DNA of 24,629 nt from Plakobranchus ocellatus (GCA_019648995.1 BLXT01002311.1:244236-268864); one strand, 5' to 3'; positions 1 to 11,223 are shown, counted from the first letter of the stretch. Notes: generated by a model from the sequence alone, not told the origin. Program-made: numbers and translations.

Positions 1-393
1 CCCCCCATGCCCATGGTATAAATTACAATAATGTTTAAATAATATTGCAAAATACCATTTGCATACTTTGAACAAACGTTATTATTCTTCAATAAAGATA
101 CAATTTATCAGCAAGAACACATGAAAACATTTAATAACTTTAACTTTTACAATGGAGATGATTTGTGGATATGATACTGGGGTGCTATAATTTCAACCAC
201 AAGCATTAATTTGTCCACATGGACAAATTGCTGCACTGCGGCAACCCTTCCCCCCCCTTGTTAACAGGGTGTGGATATTTTACAACTTCAACAACTGTCC
301 GCATGGTTTATGAATGGCCCCTAACTTTTAGTAGCTCAAAACCAGTTTAATATATAGCCAATTAATTGAAAATATCGTTCCATCTCTACCCAG
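1..393 (+). other. Intron of the MBD5/6-like gene (3' part only)
   Basis: No coding signal is visible. The stretch ends with a pyrimidine-rich run and CAG at 391-393, a good splice acceptor for the exon that follows. It contains C runs at 1-6 and 250-257 and a near-perfect palindrome at 208-229. I read it as the 3' part of the intron separating the MBD-encoding exons, which lie outside the window, from the exon at 394. Confidence 0.7.
208..229. repeat. Short palindrome (10-bp arms, 2-nt spacer)
   Basis: AATTTGTCCA at 208-217 is followed by CA and then its exact reverse complement TGGACAAATT at 220-229. It could form a tight hairpin in the intron RNA or be a dyad protein site. No function can be assigned. 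Confidence 0.6.
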
Positions 394-598
394 GTGGAAG
401 AGTTCTTCAATTTTGACCCATCTGTGGTGAACCAGGCCTGGGCTCCTGATGCTGAAGATCATCAGGATTCGGATAAGGATGGAGGAGAAGGAAACGGTGA
501 AAAGCAGAGACAAGAAGATCTTCGCAAACTGTGCAATCATCGGCGAGAACTTCTTGCTCTAGCTGCATTGCATACCTCTCAGACTCAGATGGCAACAG
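394..598 (+). CDS. MBD5/MBD6-like protein, internal exon with the conserved post-MBD segment
   Basis: The exon encodes 68 residues plus the first base of a codon. It opens VEEFFNFDPSVV, continues through an acidic Asp/Glu/Lys linker, then reads LRKLCNHRRELLALAALHTS. From memory of vertebrate MBD5/MBD6, the segment straight after the methyl-CpG-binding domain has the same order: a FNFDP motif, an acidic spacer, then a KLC-x-H-[KR]-[RK] helix ending A-x-LH-x-S. That makes the family call strong. Boundaries: acceptor CAG at 391-393 and donor CAG|GTGAAT at 599. The exon ends in phase 1, and its last G joins AA at 1357-1358 to give a Glu codon, so the frame runs on without a break. In vertebrates MBD5/6 are nuclear and associate with the BAP1/ASXL (PR-DUB) deubiquitinase. 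The first codon is GTG, an internal Val and not a start. Confidence 0.85.
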
Positions 599-1356
599 GT
601 GAATTAGTTTAGTCTATGACAAGCATAGGTAACTTCTTCTAATTGTACGAACTTGTGAATTATGAAGTCTTATTTTTTTATTTTCATTTATTTAAAAGAA
701 AGCCTTGAAAATTTTTGTAAATATGAAAAAAAAAATTTCCAAAACATACAAACTTTTCTAATCATCTTAATTTTGCAGTCTTGTTTTTTTTAAGAATCAC
801 AAAAAAGTGTGTGACATATGTATTTGCAAAGGCTATAAGGCTGTGATTTGATAATTGGAACCCCCAAACAAATTTGCCAGAAATTGTTACTGACAAGAAA
901 CAAGTGGCAGAGTCTTAAGTTAGAATTGTTTTGATGATGTTTTTTTCCCATTCTAGTAATGTCAAAACTAGAGTTAGAGACGGTTGATTTTTGTGGTTTT
1001 TCGTACTGTCTGAATCTAAAAAATGGACTGAACTCTGAAGGTAAAGGTTTGAAACAGTCATAATTTAAAATAAAGGGCCTCATGCAAATCTTAGTGACCT
1101 ATACTAGATTAATATTGTCTGCTATTTAAGTACCAGTACATATTATACAATCAAAATTTATACATCGCAATGGTAGGACCTTACTCTTCACTCCTTTGAT
1201 CCCCCCTCCCAAGAAAAAAAAAAAACAAACTTTCCCTATCTGTTATATCCCCTTTTGCTCTGTCTTTTTTTTTGTGTAAATAATAATCATAATTCAAGTT
1301 AAAAAATCTTTGTGTAAGGTAGTAATGGAGACCGCAATCTTTTTTTATCTACACAG
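599..1356 (+). other. Phase-1 GT-AG intron of the MBD5/6-like gene
   Basis: The donor is CAG|GTGAAT and the acceptor is a T-rich tract ending TCTACACAG at 1356. The 758-bp intron is AT-rich with A and T runs, for example at 726-735 and 783-791, and a long A run near 1216-1225. Alternative AGs exist at 1359-1360 and 1373-1374, but only the acceptor at 1356 both follows the pyrimidine tract and restores the frame from the previous exon. No ORF or RNA gene is supported inside it. Confidence 0.8.
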
Positions 1357-4300
1357 AAAGCACTGCACTTACAGGGAAGAAACGTGACCGCAAGAAGTCT
1401 CTCAGTGGTGGGGAAGGCTTGATTTTGTCGCCATTGAAAAGGCTCAAAACGAGCATCACTAATGCTGTCAATCGCCATGCTGTTTCTTCAAGCAAGAGGA
1501 AAAATTGTGTGAAAACAACCCCTGAAAACTTAGACAGCAAACCTAGGAGTGACAGGCATGATTTAGAGAAGTGTATAGATGTTAGCACTGAGAAAGCTGT
1601 TTTGGAATATAATCAAGAAACTGGAGAAGAAAACACAAAGATTACACCGGCTAGGGAAGAAAAGTCATTTTCTCAATTTGAAAAAAGTTTTTCTGGAAAA
1701 GCAGGGAATCGTGATATCACCACAAAAACCTTGAAGGATTGCCAGGATCTCTTAACTTCTGACTTCGAGCTCAGGGAAGGTCAACAGCCCACGGAGCAAA
1801 CAGAGCTTAAAGATGCTACCTCACCTCTAAACCAAGGTAACCATGTGGGAGACGTATACGCTGTGAAGCCCCTCCAAGTTCTCCCTCCTAGCCCTTCGTC
1901 CCCAAGCTTTCATAAATCTCTCTTTCCTCAGCAAATACCAGAAGGTAAACAACTGCCTATGCACAGCACTCCCATCAACCAAAGTCCAAGCTATCAATCT
2001 TGGCTTGAGCCTGATCAGCATAATAAGCTTGGGTCTCCCAAAACCAAGCCCAAAAGACTAAAGACCAAGAGAGAAAAGCAGAGGACCATGCTGTGCTCTG
2101 ACAATGCCACTGAGGACATGCCTTTACCACCCAACACTGTATCTTTCCTGGAGAATCCTACAGTCTTTGTTGCACAGCAGACAGTGATGATCAACAACTC
2201 CATAGCCTCTTGCAACATAGCTTATTCCTCGCCTGGACCCACTACACCTATCCCCAGTTCCATGCAAACAATGGCGAAATCAGACAGGAAAATGGAGGTG
2301 AAAGAGGTCAGTTCTCAGAAGCAGGAGCTGACCATTAAAGAAGAGGAAGAGGAAAGAAAAACGGGCACAGACACAGACAGCAATAGAAGTTTTTCTGATA
2401 CCACAGAAAATAATGACTCTGCCTACCTTAGTCAAACTGGGAGTGATCAGGAAAGATCTGACACCATTGATGGCTCAGACTCCTGCCTTGACACATCTAA
2501 AGCTTTAGATATTTATGATTTCAACTGCTCAGAAGAAAAAGAGAGCGGACAAGATGCAAGCATTGTCCATGTTAATGTAAAATCCCTTGACTTCACAGAA
2601 TCTCAAAACTTTCCTCCTGTAATAGAAACATCCCTTGAATCCAAAACATCAAAACCCGCAAAAGATAAGAATTTATCAGAAAAAACATTTCCTGTCAAAA
2701 CAAAGCCCAAAGCAAAGACTTTGTCTTCAAATATAAGAAAAGACATCCAGCCAAAAACTGGGGTGGAGGATCCACCAGGTAGAGATTGTATCAGCAGCCT
2801 GAACAAAGACCTGTCAAATTTACTGGCTTCGGACAATTGGAATATTCCAGCAGTGCAGCAAGTCCTTGCTCAGTACAGCGGCGGAGACCCAGGCCTACTC
2901 AATGCTGCCATCCAGCAGGTTTTGGCTCAAGCATCCACTGCTGGTATAGACTTTCCCGCAGGCAACTTATTAACAGCTGCAGCACAAGTTCAGTGTAAGG
3001 GGGGCAGTAAAAAGCCTCTCAATGGTATGAATTACTCCACGGCTCTCGCACCGAACGCCAGTGTGAAAAATGTGGACCGATCAGTTTCACAGGTCTGTGG
3101 CGTCCAAAATGCAGTCAGCTCAAGTTTGCCTGCAAGTTACAGCCAAGCAGGTAAACTGATGCAGCAAAAAGAGTCTCCTGTTGTGTCCCAGCCAGCTGCA
3201 GTGATGAGGAATGTTGTACAACTTTCTCAAGGTACTGCTGGAGGGATCTCTGTCAACATGATGGTTCCTCTAAACAGCCAAGGCCCGCAGCAAAGTATTG
3301 GAGCATCAGTCAGCACCTCTGATGTAAAAGCCAGTGATCCTAAAGGCAAGGCTGTTGCGACATTGAGCCCTCTTGTTAGTGCCCAAAATATTCAAGGTTG
3401 TAATCCTGTCAACACAGGGCCTAAATTGGGAATTGCGGTACCTTCTGCTACGCCTTCTAGCCTTGCTCAGGGTCCCTCTGGAGGTAATGCTATGATTTTG
3501 AATGGATTTGGCACTCCTCACATGATAATGAATTCTCAGATGCCACCTGTATCCGTGTCAATGGTCACGACAACTGTGACAAAGACATTGTCCCAGATGA
3601 CAATTGGCCTAAACCAGGCTGTGTTTGGTGCCGCCTCTGCTCCTACTTCTCACCTGCCTCCGCCAAATCTTTTGGTTTCAGCGCCACAACAGCAGCAGCA
3701 GCAGAGTACTGGAAGTGCCTGTATTCTCAATGCATCTCATCACCAGATAGTTAAACCTGCAGGAAGTAATGGGCAGGCTCCTCCCATGCAGGTTGCAAAT
3801 ACCCAACACATTATGAATACACTCTCAGTCCAAGGCTTAAACCCAAGCCAGCAGCTGCTGCTACAGCAGATGTCTCCCTGCAATCCAATTTCTCAACTAT
3901 CCCCAGCTATGGCTGCCCAAATACTAACGCAAAACCAACAGCAGCAACAACTTCAACAAGTTTCGCCCTCTTTTTTGGCAGGAAATCACCAGCTCCAAAA
4001 ACTACCCCAAGGTTCTGTTCTCGGTAACCAGACTAGCATTTTTGCAAGTGTGCCCCTGCCTACCTTCAGTGCTGCTCCTGCAACCTCCAATTGTTCAGGT
4101 CTCTTTACCCAAGCCAGCATTCTTCCTACACAGCAGCAGCAGCAGCAAAGATCAGGGGACGGTGGGATCCCTGGACTTCTCAGTGCTTCAGTTGACAGTG
4201 CAGACCAGTTAGCTCATAGTTTATCACAGGTGAAGGATGTGGCAGCAGCCGGTTCTCTGGCTAACGCCTCCATGTTTGCTGCAACCAGCCAGCCTGTGTT

Positions 4301-6236
4301 TGTCATTCCACAGGCCAATGCCAATCCTGTGGTGCAGGTTTTGGGTTCCACACCCTCTCTAACACAAGCCACAGATTTGAATGTGCAGCAGCAAACCGCC
4401 AACAATTTCACTGCACAGTTGTTGGGACAGCAGCAGCAATCACAGCAGGCAACGTTTGATCCATCACAGCTGCCAAATCTCCTTTCAGCTGGGTTTAACC
4501 CTCTTGCCTTACAACAGACAATCAATGCTGTCAATCTCAGTGGAGTTCAGCAGCAGCAGCAGCAGCAACAACAACTTCAGATGTTGCAACTTCAGCAATT
4601 AATGCTACAGCAATTTCAAAACCAACAAAATCAAAGCCTTCAAGGAATTTCAATCCCTGGCCCCCAGGCCGCTCCCCAGACAATTGTGAACGCTGTGATG
4701 CCAACCCAAAATCTGCACCTTAATTCTGTAATGGATGTGAATGCCATCCACCCTAGTCTCTCTCCTGTAGCAGCCACTGCAGCAGCCCAACAAAATTTGT
4801 TGAACAATCAGCTACCCCCAGCGCAGCTGCACATAACCTCTTCAATTGGAGCACAGACGATTGTCCCAGGTAATGCTCCTGCTGTAGCAGGTGTCCTTCA
4901 GAGTGCCAGCTTGCAAAAAATGTCTCAAGCTCCAGTGAAGACAATCTGCAGTGTAACATCATCTCAACCACAGGTCGCGGCAGTGACCGCTCCCTCAGGC
5001 AACACCATTACAGCAAGCGCTGCTGTCACAACAAAAGACAATTTACCTCAGAAATTATCTTCAGGGCCAGCAGCTCAGCAGGATCTTCTGCCCTCTGGTC
5101 CGTGCAAAGCACTGACTGCCTCCACACCCCCTGCCTCATCAGGTCTCAACCCCACTTCCCCGGCAAATTCTTCTTCCAAAGCCCCCACAAGCAGCAGCAA
5201 GTCTTCTAAGTCAAAATCAAAGTCTAAGAAATCAGAGGCTAAAAAACCATCGGATCCCGAATCCGAGCGAAACGAAGAAGATATTGCAGCCACAGTACAG
5301 CAGATTTTGGCTCAAGCAGTTCAACAACAGAGAGAGCTCAACTTAGCGGCCAAAAACCAACCACCCCCACCACCCAAATCCAAGAGTAAGAAATCTCAGT
5401 CAAGATCAAGAGCAAATGCAAATCAGGTAGCAGCAATTGCAGGGGCACCACCCACTAACAAAGAGCATGACCTAGGAAAACTCCCAAGTATTATGTCAGA
5501 TGATGTTGTGATACACAAACCAGAACAGGTTGTCTTGTCTGGCTCTGGTTCTAGTAATAGTGTTGGTTGCACTTCCTCAGTCTCTGTTGTATCCCCCTCC
5601 TTGATAAAACCACCAATGTCTGCTTCATCATTTGATCCACTGCATCATCCAAATTCAGAGGTGTGCAAATCATCACAAGTGCTGCAGCAACCACCACTGC
5701 CATCATCACGTCAAACTGCGCAGTATTCATCTGTGGGCTCGACTGTGTCACCAGTGAGAACAGCCCAGTCTAGTCAATCTGTGGAGGCTCAGCCTTTAGT
5801 CATATCATCGCTGCCCCAACATATCATCTACCAAGCAGGCTCTCTGCCTGAACAGGTATGTTCCACATCTCTTCAGGAAAACGGTGCTGTTGTAAGTGAT
5901 ATTAATGGAAGGAGAAACTGCTTAGCTAACCCATCGGGGCAAACTGTGATCACCAATAAAAGCTTGGTTGCAAGTCCCGGCTCCACCCCGTCACCGTGCT
6001 GTTCCAGCAAAAAGTCAGCTATCTCTCTCAAAGACCACTTATCCTCCATCATCTCTAAAGATAAAGACAACAGTAAGAAGAAGGCCAGTGGAAGTCCATC
6101 AGCTGCTAGGGCCACAAGGGTCAAGGAAGGAGAAGGCAGTAATAAAGCTTTCCAAATGACATCCTTGGCACCTCAGATTGCCACAAAAGTAGAGCCTGTA
6201 GTTTCACCAAAAGTTTTAAGGAAGTCCTTGAAATAA
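1357..6236 (+). CDS. MBD5/MBD6-like protein, giant terminal coding exon (C-terminal 1,625 residues plus TAA)
   Basis: This is the tail of the MBD5/6-like chromatin protein; with the previous exon the window holds 1,694 residues. Numbering from Val at 394: basic patches GKKRDRKKS (about 75-83) and PKRLKTKREKQR (about 300-312) look like nuclear localisation signals. A Glu- then Ser/Asp-rich acidic stretch covers about 395-450. A conserved hydrophobic block runs from NIPAVQQVLAQ (564) through LLNAAIQQVLAQ (582) to FPAGNLLTAAAQ (601), resembling the FPA-x-x-LL-x-AAA block I recall in vertebrate MBD5. Next come glutamine tracts (Q6 at 846, Q5 near 929, Q6 at 994, Q9 at 1133), a Ser/Lys repeat (about 1347-1366), a third helix IAATVQQILAQ (1378) and a basic Ser/Lys C-terminus ending RKSLK. 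Most of it is low complexity and probably disordered. No PWWP domain is visible, although vertebrate long MBD5 isoforms have one. The TTG at 1419 is internal Leu; the exon extends upstream of it. Confidence 0.85.
3687..3704 (+). repeat. CAA/CAG tract coding Q6
   Basis: One CAA followed by five CAG codons in the MBD5/6-like reading frame. It is the first of several short glutamine tracts in this tail. Confidence 0.9.
4131..4148 (+). repeat. CAG/CAA tract coding Q6
   Basis: Five CAG codons and one CAA, in frame in the MBD5/6-like coding exon. It may vary in length between individuals. Confidence 0.9.
4548..4574 (+). repeat. CAG/CAA tract coding Q9, the longest glutamine run
   Basis: Six CAG then three CAA codons. 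A Q/L/M-rich stretch follows immediately (LQMLQLQQLMLQQFQ), which could extend a helix or coiled coil. The pure CAG part is the most slippage-prone coding microsatellite in the window. Confidence 0.9.
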
Positions 6237-6757
6237 ACTATGCTATGTTGCCCTTATAAGTTTAATTTATAATCTACGTGACCACCTTAAACAAAGAATG
6301 CATGTTAAGTTGTGATGCCTGAATTTTAGCATGTACTTAAGTATACCTGGAGACTATTGATCCCTTAGAGCACTCTATGGATGTTGTGTTAGGGTACAAT
6401 ACTTTTCAAAAAACCTGCTCGTATTAACTTGGCCCAAACAACTAATTTTACATAAGTGTTGCATCAAATAGGCAGAACAAAATTCCAAGACTAAAATAAC
6501 TGCCTCCAACTTAGTTAATTTTCCCAATCCACCAAATTGTTTTTTTTTTTTCCCTGATAAAGTTAAAACAATTAAATAACATGTAGCTTTTGATTTTAAG
6601 AGAACATGATATGTCAGTGTGTATTTTTAACCATGCAAGTGCCAAATGAAGCAAAACAGTTTTGCCTAAAAATGGAGTCAGACTTGTCTGCATCTGGTAA
6701 AGTAAAAAGCTATCTGGATAGCCTCATCCAAATTTCATGTGATCTAACCTTAAATAA

Positions 6758-7122
6758 TGCTTGAAGGCCAAAAGTGGTTACTCCAATTGAGCTTCCTTTG
6801 GTTCAGAACTGTTAGGACACAATTAGTAGTTATCCACAACTTTGAAACAAGCAATCATATGACTATTGCTGTTTGAAAAGAATTTTTTTTTTTTAAACAA
6901 ATTATTACTTGCTGCTGGATCGAATTAATTTCGGAAATGATATAAAATTAGTCCTTTTTTTTTTTTCTCAGTTTCAAAGAATTTAAACAGACTATGCAGG
7001 ATTAGCTCAGTCAAGAGAAATGACAGTTAAGCCAAAATTGCGTGTTATACTTTGTTATAGCCCTAGTGCAACAAGGTGTGGATTTGTTTGAAGAATATTA
7101 AATTATTTTTGGCCTTCAAGCA
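6758..7122. repeat. Perfect 16-bp inverted repeat, arms about 333 bp apart
   Basis: TGCTTGAAGGCCAAAA at 6758-6773 is exactly complementary to TTTTGGCCTTCAAGCA at 7107-7122. Within the presumed 3' UTR the arms could pair into a long-range stem. The flanks do not extend the match, and I see no target-site duplication, so a transposon origin is not supported. Confidence 0.75.
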
Positions 7123-7571
7123 CTTCATTAGACTGTGACAATGACGATATCTTAAAAAAAAATAAGGACAGGATGGCTGATTTCATTTTCTCTCTCTCAC
7201 ATAGCCCAAACATCATTTGCCTGATCGGGTTTGCCCTGATATTAGCTAGAAAATGACGAGTGACATTTTCTATCGTGGTGTTTACTTATCTGTTTTGAAA
7301 AATTTACTTTTGAAACTTACTCATAATGAGCTAAAAAACTTTTTTGTTGTTTTTTTTGGGGGTGGGGGGGAAAGATGAAGGCAAACTTTTTTGACAAACC
7401 TTCTTTTCTAAAATCCTGATGCTGCTTCAGTTTCAAATTTTTACTCCTTTCACCATCATATATGTGTGTTAAAAAAAGTGTCCATCTGGAATTGTGCCCT
7501 TTCTGCATAGAATTTTCAGTGAGGTGAGTCGCAAATATTTTATTGCAATTAATTCAGAAATATTGTGTCTT

Positions 7572-7577
7572 AATAAA
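7572..7577 (+). terminator. Candidate proximal poly(A) signal AATAAA
   Basis: Exact hexamer about 1.34 kb after the stop codon of the MBD5/6-like gene, followed by a T run about 12 nt downstream that could serve as the downstream element. Confidence 0.3.
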
Positions 7578-8712
7578 ATCAGCAACATTTTTTTTTTTTA
7601 AACAAAGAAGAATGACAGCAACTAAGTCAAAAAAAAAAAAAGCAAGCTAAGACTGAAAAAAAAAAAAAACAAAAGCAAAAGAAACCCACACATAAGACAA
7701 AACTTTACCATAGGAACTTTTCAAAGTTTCCACGGTCTTGAATTACTGCGCAGAGGTATCCTAGAAAAGCTTGTGTTAAAAACTTTATAGATAATTAATT
7801 ATTAGTCTTGTTGAATATTGAGTTGTACGTACAAAGCATAAAATTGATGGCCCGTTGCAGAATGCTGAGGGTGGTAGCTTATCACTTGTTGGGACTGTTG
7901 TCTGAAATGCTGATATGGAACAGTTTTTAACCATTCTTCTCTTCTCATTCAGAATCTCTAAGTTATGCTTTCCTCAATATTCATATTTATTCTTGACTTT
8001 TTTCATCTTTGTAAAGACAGGAATTCTCATGCATCTAATGTTTTATTATGTCAATTTTCCCCATTTCAATCCATGTTTTCAATTTAGGTAGGTTTATATG
8101 GTGCTTATTTTATCTTATAACCAAGTTCTTTGTGGCAATTTGTAATAGCAATGCTATTTGGAAATCATGCATTATATTGGTTTTGTCTGTGTGCATGTGA
8201 GTGTGTATGCATGGCAAACTGTATTATACTGACACTCATAAATGGCAAACAAAGTATTTTACTGTTTACAGCTTGAAACCAATACTCTAAGTCATAAAAA
8301 TATGAACGAAAAAAAAACATTTTGGCATGTCAAAATTTGGTATTCTTAAGCTGCAATTATAGGCCAAAACTGTGCCATATTCTTTTAGTTGAGTATGTAA
8401 AATTAGTTAGTGGTGAACTGATGTTTTCTCTTGACTTGCAAACATTTCGTTTTTTTTCCTATATGATATTTTTAGATTCTAGAAAACTGTTTCTTTGAAT
8501 TTTTCTTAATGATGTTTTTTTTAGTTTTTCCTTGCTGAGTCTGTTAGTTCGAATTGACTATTTGACAGCAAAGGACATAAAGCTACATGAAAAGTTGAAT
8601 AGATTAGCTACACAAAAACTAGAATAGATTAGTGGAACGCTTACTCTTCCCCCTTCAATAAGTAAAACTGGTAAGCCTTTAAAAAAAAAATTACCAACCA
8701 TTTGTATAAAAT

Positions 8713-8731
8713 GGGGGGGGGGGGGGGGGGG
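8713..8731 (+). repeat. Uninterrupted G19 run
   Basis: Nineteen consecutive G on the presumed mRNA strand, about 2.5 kb after the stop codon. Such a run can form a G-quadruplex in RNA and is a likely length-polymorphic and sequencing-error-prone site. Confidence 0.9.
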
Positions 8732-11076
8732 AATACAACTGCTGCTGCTTATAATCTTATAGTACTAAGGATTGACGGCAATGGTGGCGGTTTCATTGGG
8801 GATCTATTTATGTAGCAGTCCCTCAAAAGGAGGCAGTTTGTGGTTCTGCGCCTAATTAGCTGTAAATGAAGATCATTAATTAATTACTTAAAAGGAAAAA
8901 AAAAACCTATTCACTTTTCAGTGTGCAGAACTTTCTTAAGACATACTGTAGAATTTCTGTAAACAAAGCATTGGAAAATTATAGACCTTTACTTTCCAAA
9001 TTGATTTGATTTTACAGGGATGTGGACCGCAACTTTAGTCCATTTTATGGAACTGCTCCACATTTGCCTGTGTTTTCATTTGAAGCTGATTTACTTTTGT
9101 AAACAACAAAGCAGTCAAGCGTTGCTCAAAATTGTATTAAAATGGTCTATTGATTTAATGAGACGCATGGTCACTGATTTCCCTCAACTTAGGCTCTCAT
9201 TTAAACTTGCAATGTGATTAATGAAAATTAAAAAGCCATTGAGAAGTGTTTGGTAATTTTATTGAAAGAGGTTTACAGGGATTCTATTCTTTACAGCTTA
9301 ACCACAGGGAAGTCCCTTTAGTTAAACTATTGATTAAATTTTTTTTGTTTTTTTTATGTCAATTATTAGCCTCGCAATTCTGACATTTTCTGCGTAATTT
9401 ATCTGGATTGATGAAACAATGATGTTGAATTTCATCAAAACCCAAATGCAAAAGTGGGTTCACCATCAATTTATGATGTGGATGATTCAGGATTTTAAAT
9501 TGCTCTCAGTTAAAGACATATTGATGTATTTCAAAGTTAGGGACAATTGTTATTGTAGTTCCAGATTTTCCTAAGAAATAATATGTTTATGTTAAAAAAA
9601 GTGTGTTTGCTCCTTTTTATTCATAAAAAAAAGGCATTGAAAATGCTGTGAAACCAAAATACATAATGGAAGGAGAATGACTGCGTCCTCAAATTATTTT
9701 TCCTGGAACTTAAGTTTAAAATGTTCAGCTTAAATAGTTGTATTTTAGACAAAAGTCTATAAGAAATTGATTTGTCACGTTTAGTCTATCAAATACTTGA
9801 GGTAGGTACATAAAGCAGGATTATTCATCAACATAAAAAAAAAAAAAGAAATAGGAAAAAAAAAACACACCCCACCAAGCTCACATTTGTACTCGTTGTG
9901 ATTTTGTTGCTGTTTACAAATACAAGAATCTTTTGATAACTTTGTGATTCCAGTTCTTTTGTATAGCGTAGGTAGGATATTCCTAGTACATGTAGTTACT
10001 TTTCATCAATACTTGCTTCTTAAATACGGAATGCTATTAGTGCATTATAACATCGTTTGTGGTCAAAATCATATGTTCAATTCTCATCTTCAGATATTCC
10101 ACATTTTATGCTTTAAAACCATTGCATATTGAAAGTTGATTTTTTTTTGTGCTTACAGCTTTTATTGTGTACAGTTTTTTCTTGGTTTATTTTCATTGTA
10201 ATAATGGCTTATACATAATTATTGTATTTATCATTATATTTTCTGAAATACACCTACCCTAAGGAGAAAGGGAGCAACAATGTGATTCAGTTGGGCTATT
10301 CCCTGCAACGGATGTATGACGGTTGTGTTATAAATGCCACTTGGCAATTTTTCATCCCACACTTTTTTTTTTGTGTTAAATTTTATCCCTGTCAGTCATT
10401 TTTTTTTTATTGTGCATATTCCAGCCATTTTTTTTGTAAAAATCTGACATTATTAAGATCTTGTGATTATTTATTACACAAAGTGATGGCAATATATTTG
10501 ATTTAGTTCTATACACTTGTGCTAAGTGTCTTTACTTTACATAATACCTTTTTCTTTATTGTTTTTTTTCCTCCTAAGTTGCTTTATATTTGATTGAAAA
10601 TGAGATGTTGGTCAAACAGTGTGGAAAACAGCAGCAGGCTGATACAAGTTGAGGTCTACAGCGAAGTAACCTAGTCTTTTAGCTGAAATCTGATACACAA
10701 ATTTCTCTTATACTGAAGATGCCTGGATTTTTTTTTTTGCACTCTTTTTCTTTTTTTTAAAATTTATTTTGAACTCTTCCAATGTGAACAGGAGTCAATG
10801 CTCTTAGTTCAAGGCTAATGCTCGGTACTGTCATGGACAGCATTTTCCCCTCCAGTTTTTTTCTTAAGTCTCCTTATCTCTTGAACATTGAGCAGTGCTA
10901 ATCATTGGAAAAAGAAAATACTTGATGCTTACTGTTATGACCAAACTCATTTCAGCAACTTTGGACAAGACCCAGGCATAAAACAAAAGTCTATAAACGG
11001 AATGTTTTTGGAAAAAAAAAAAAAATGAGAATAACTTGAATGCCTGTATGTACCTGAAAATTTTTGGTTCATTCTC

Positions 11077-11223
11077 ATGGAATTTGAATTTGGTGTTTTC
11101 TAATGTAATATATACAAAAGATTTGAATGGAATTTGAATTAGGTGTTTTCTAATGTAATATATACAAAATATTTGAATAGAATTTGAATTAGGTGTTCTC
11201 TAATGTAATAGACAAAAGATTTG
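11077..11223 (+). repeat. Tandem repeat, 50-bp unit, about 2.9 copies
   Basis: Copies start at 11077, 11127 and 11177, each beginning AT[GA]GAATTTGAATT and including TCTAATGTAATA. Copies 1 and 2 differ at only a few positions; copy 3 lacks the TATA of the TATATAC segment, so it is about 4 nt shorter. The array lies within the presumed 3' UTR. Confidence 0.9.

Noticed and set aside
1419..1421. TTG at 1419 as the start of a 1,605-residue protein
   Set aside because: It is an internal Leu codon. The reading frame extends upstream to an acceptor at 1356 and joins in phase to the exon at 394-598, which carries family-conserved residues.
2786..5293. Alternative-frame and antisense open frames of 60-106 codons within the giant coding exon
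   Set aside because: They lie opposite or out of frame with a clearly coding sequence, have no family resemblance, and are expected by chance from Q/S-rich codon composition.
10222..10506. 94-codon hydrophobic open frame, possible membrane protein
   Set aside because: Phe/Tyr/Leu richness follows from the T-rich DNA. There is no domain, no splice context, and it lies inside the presumed 3' UTR.
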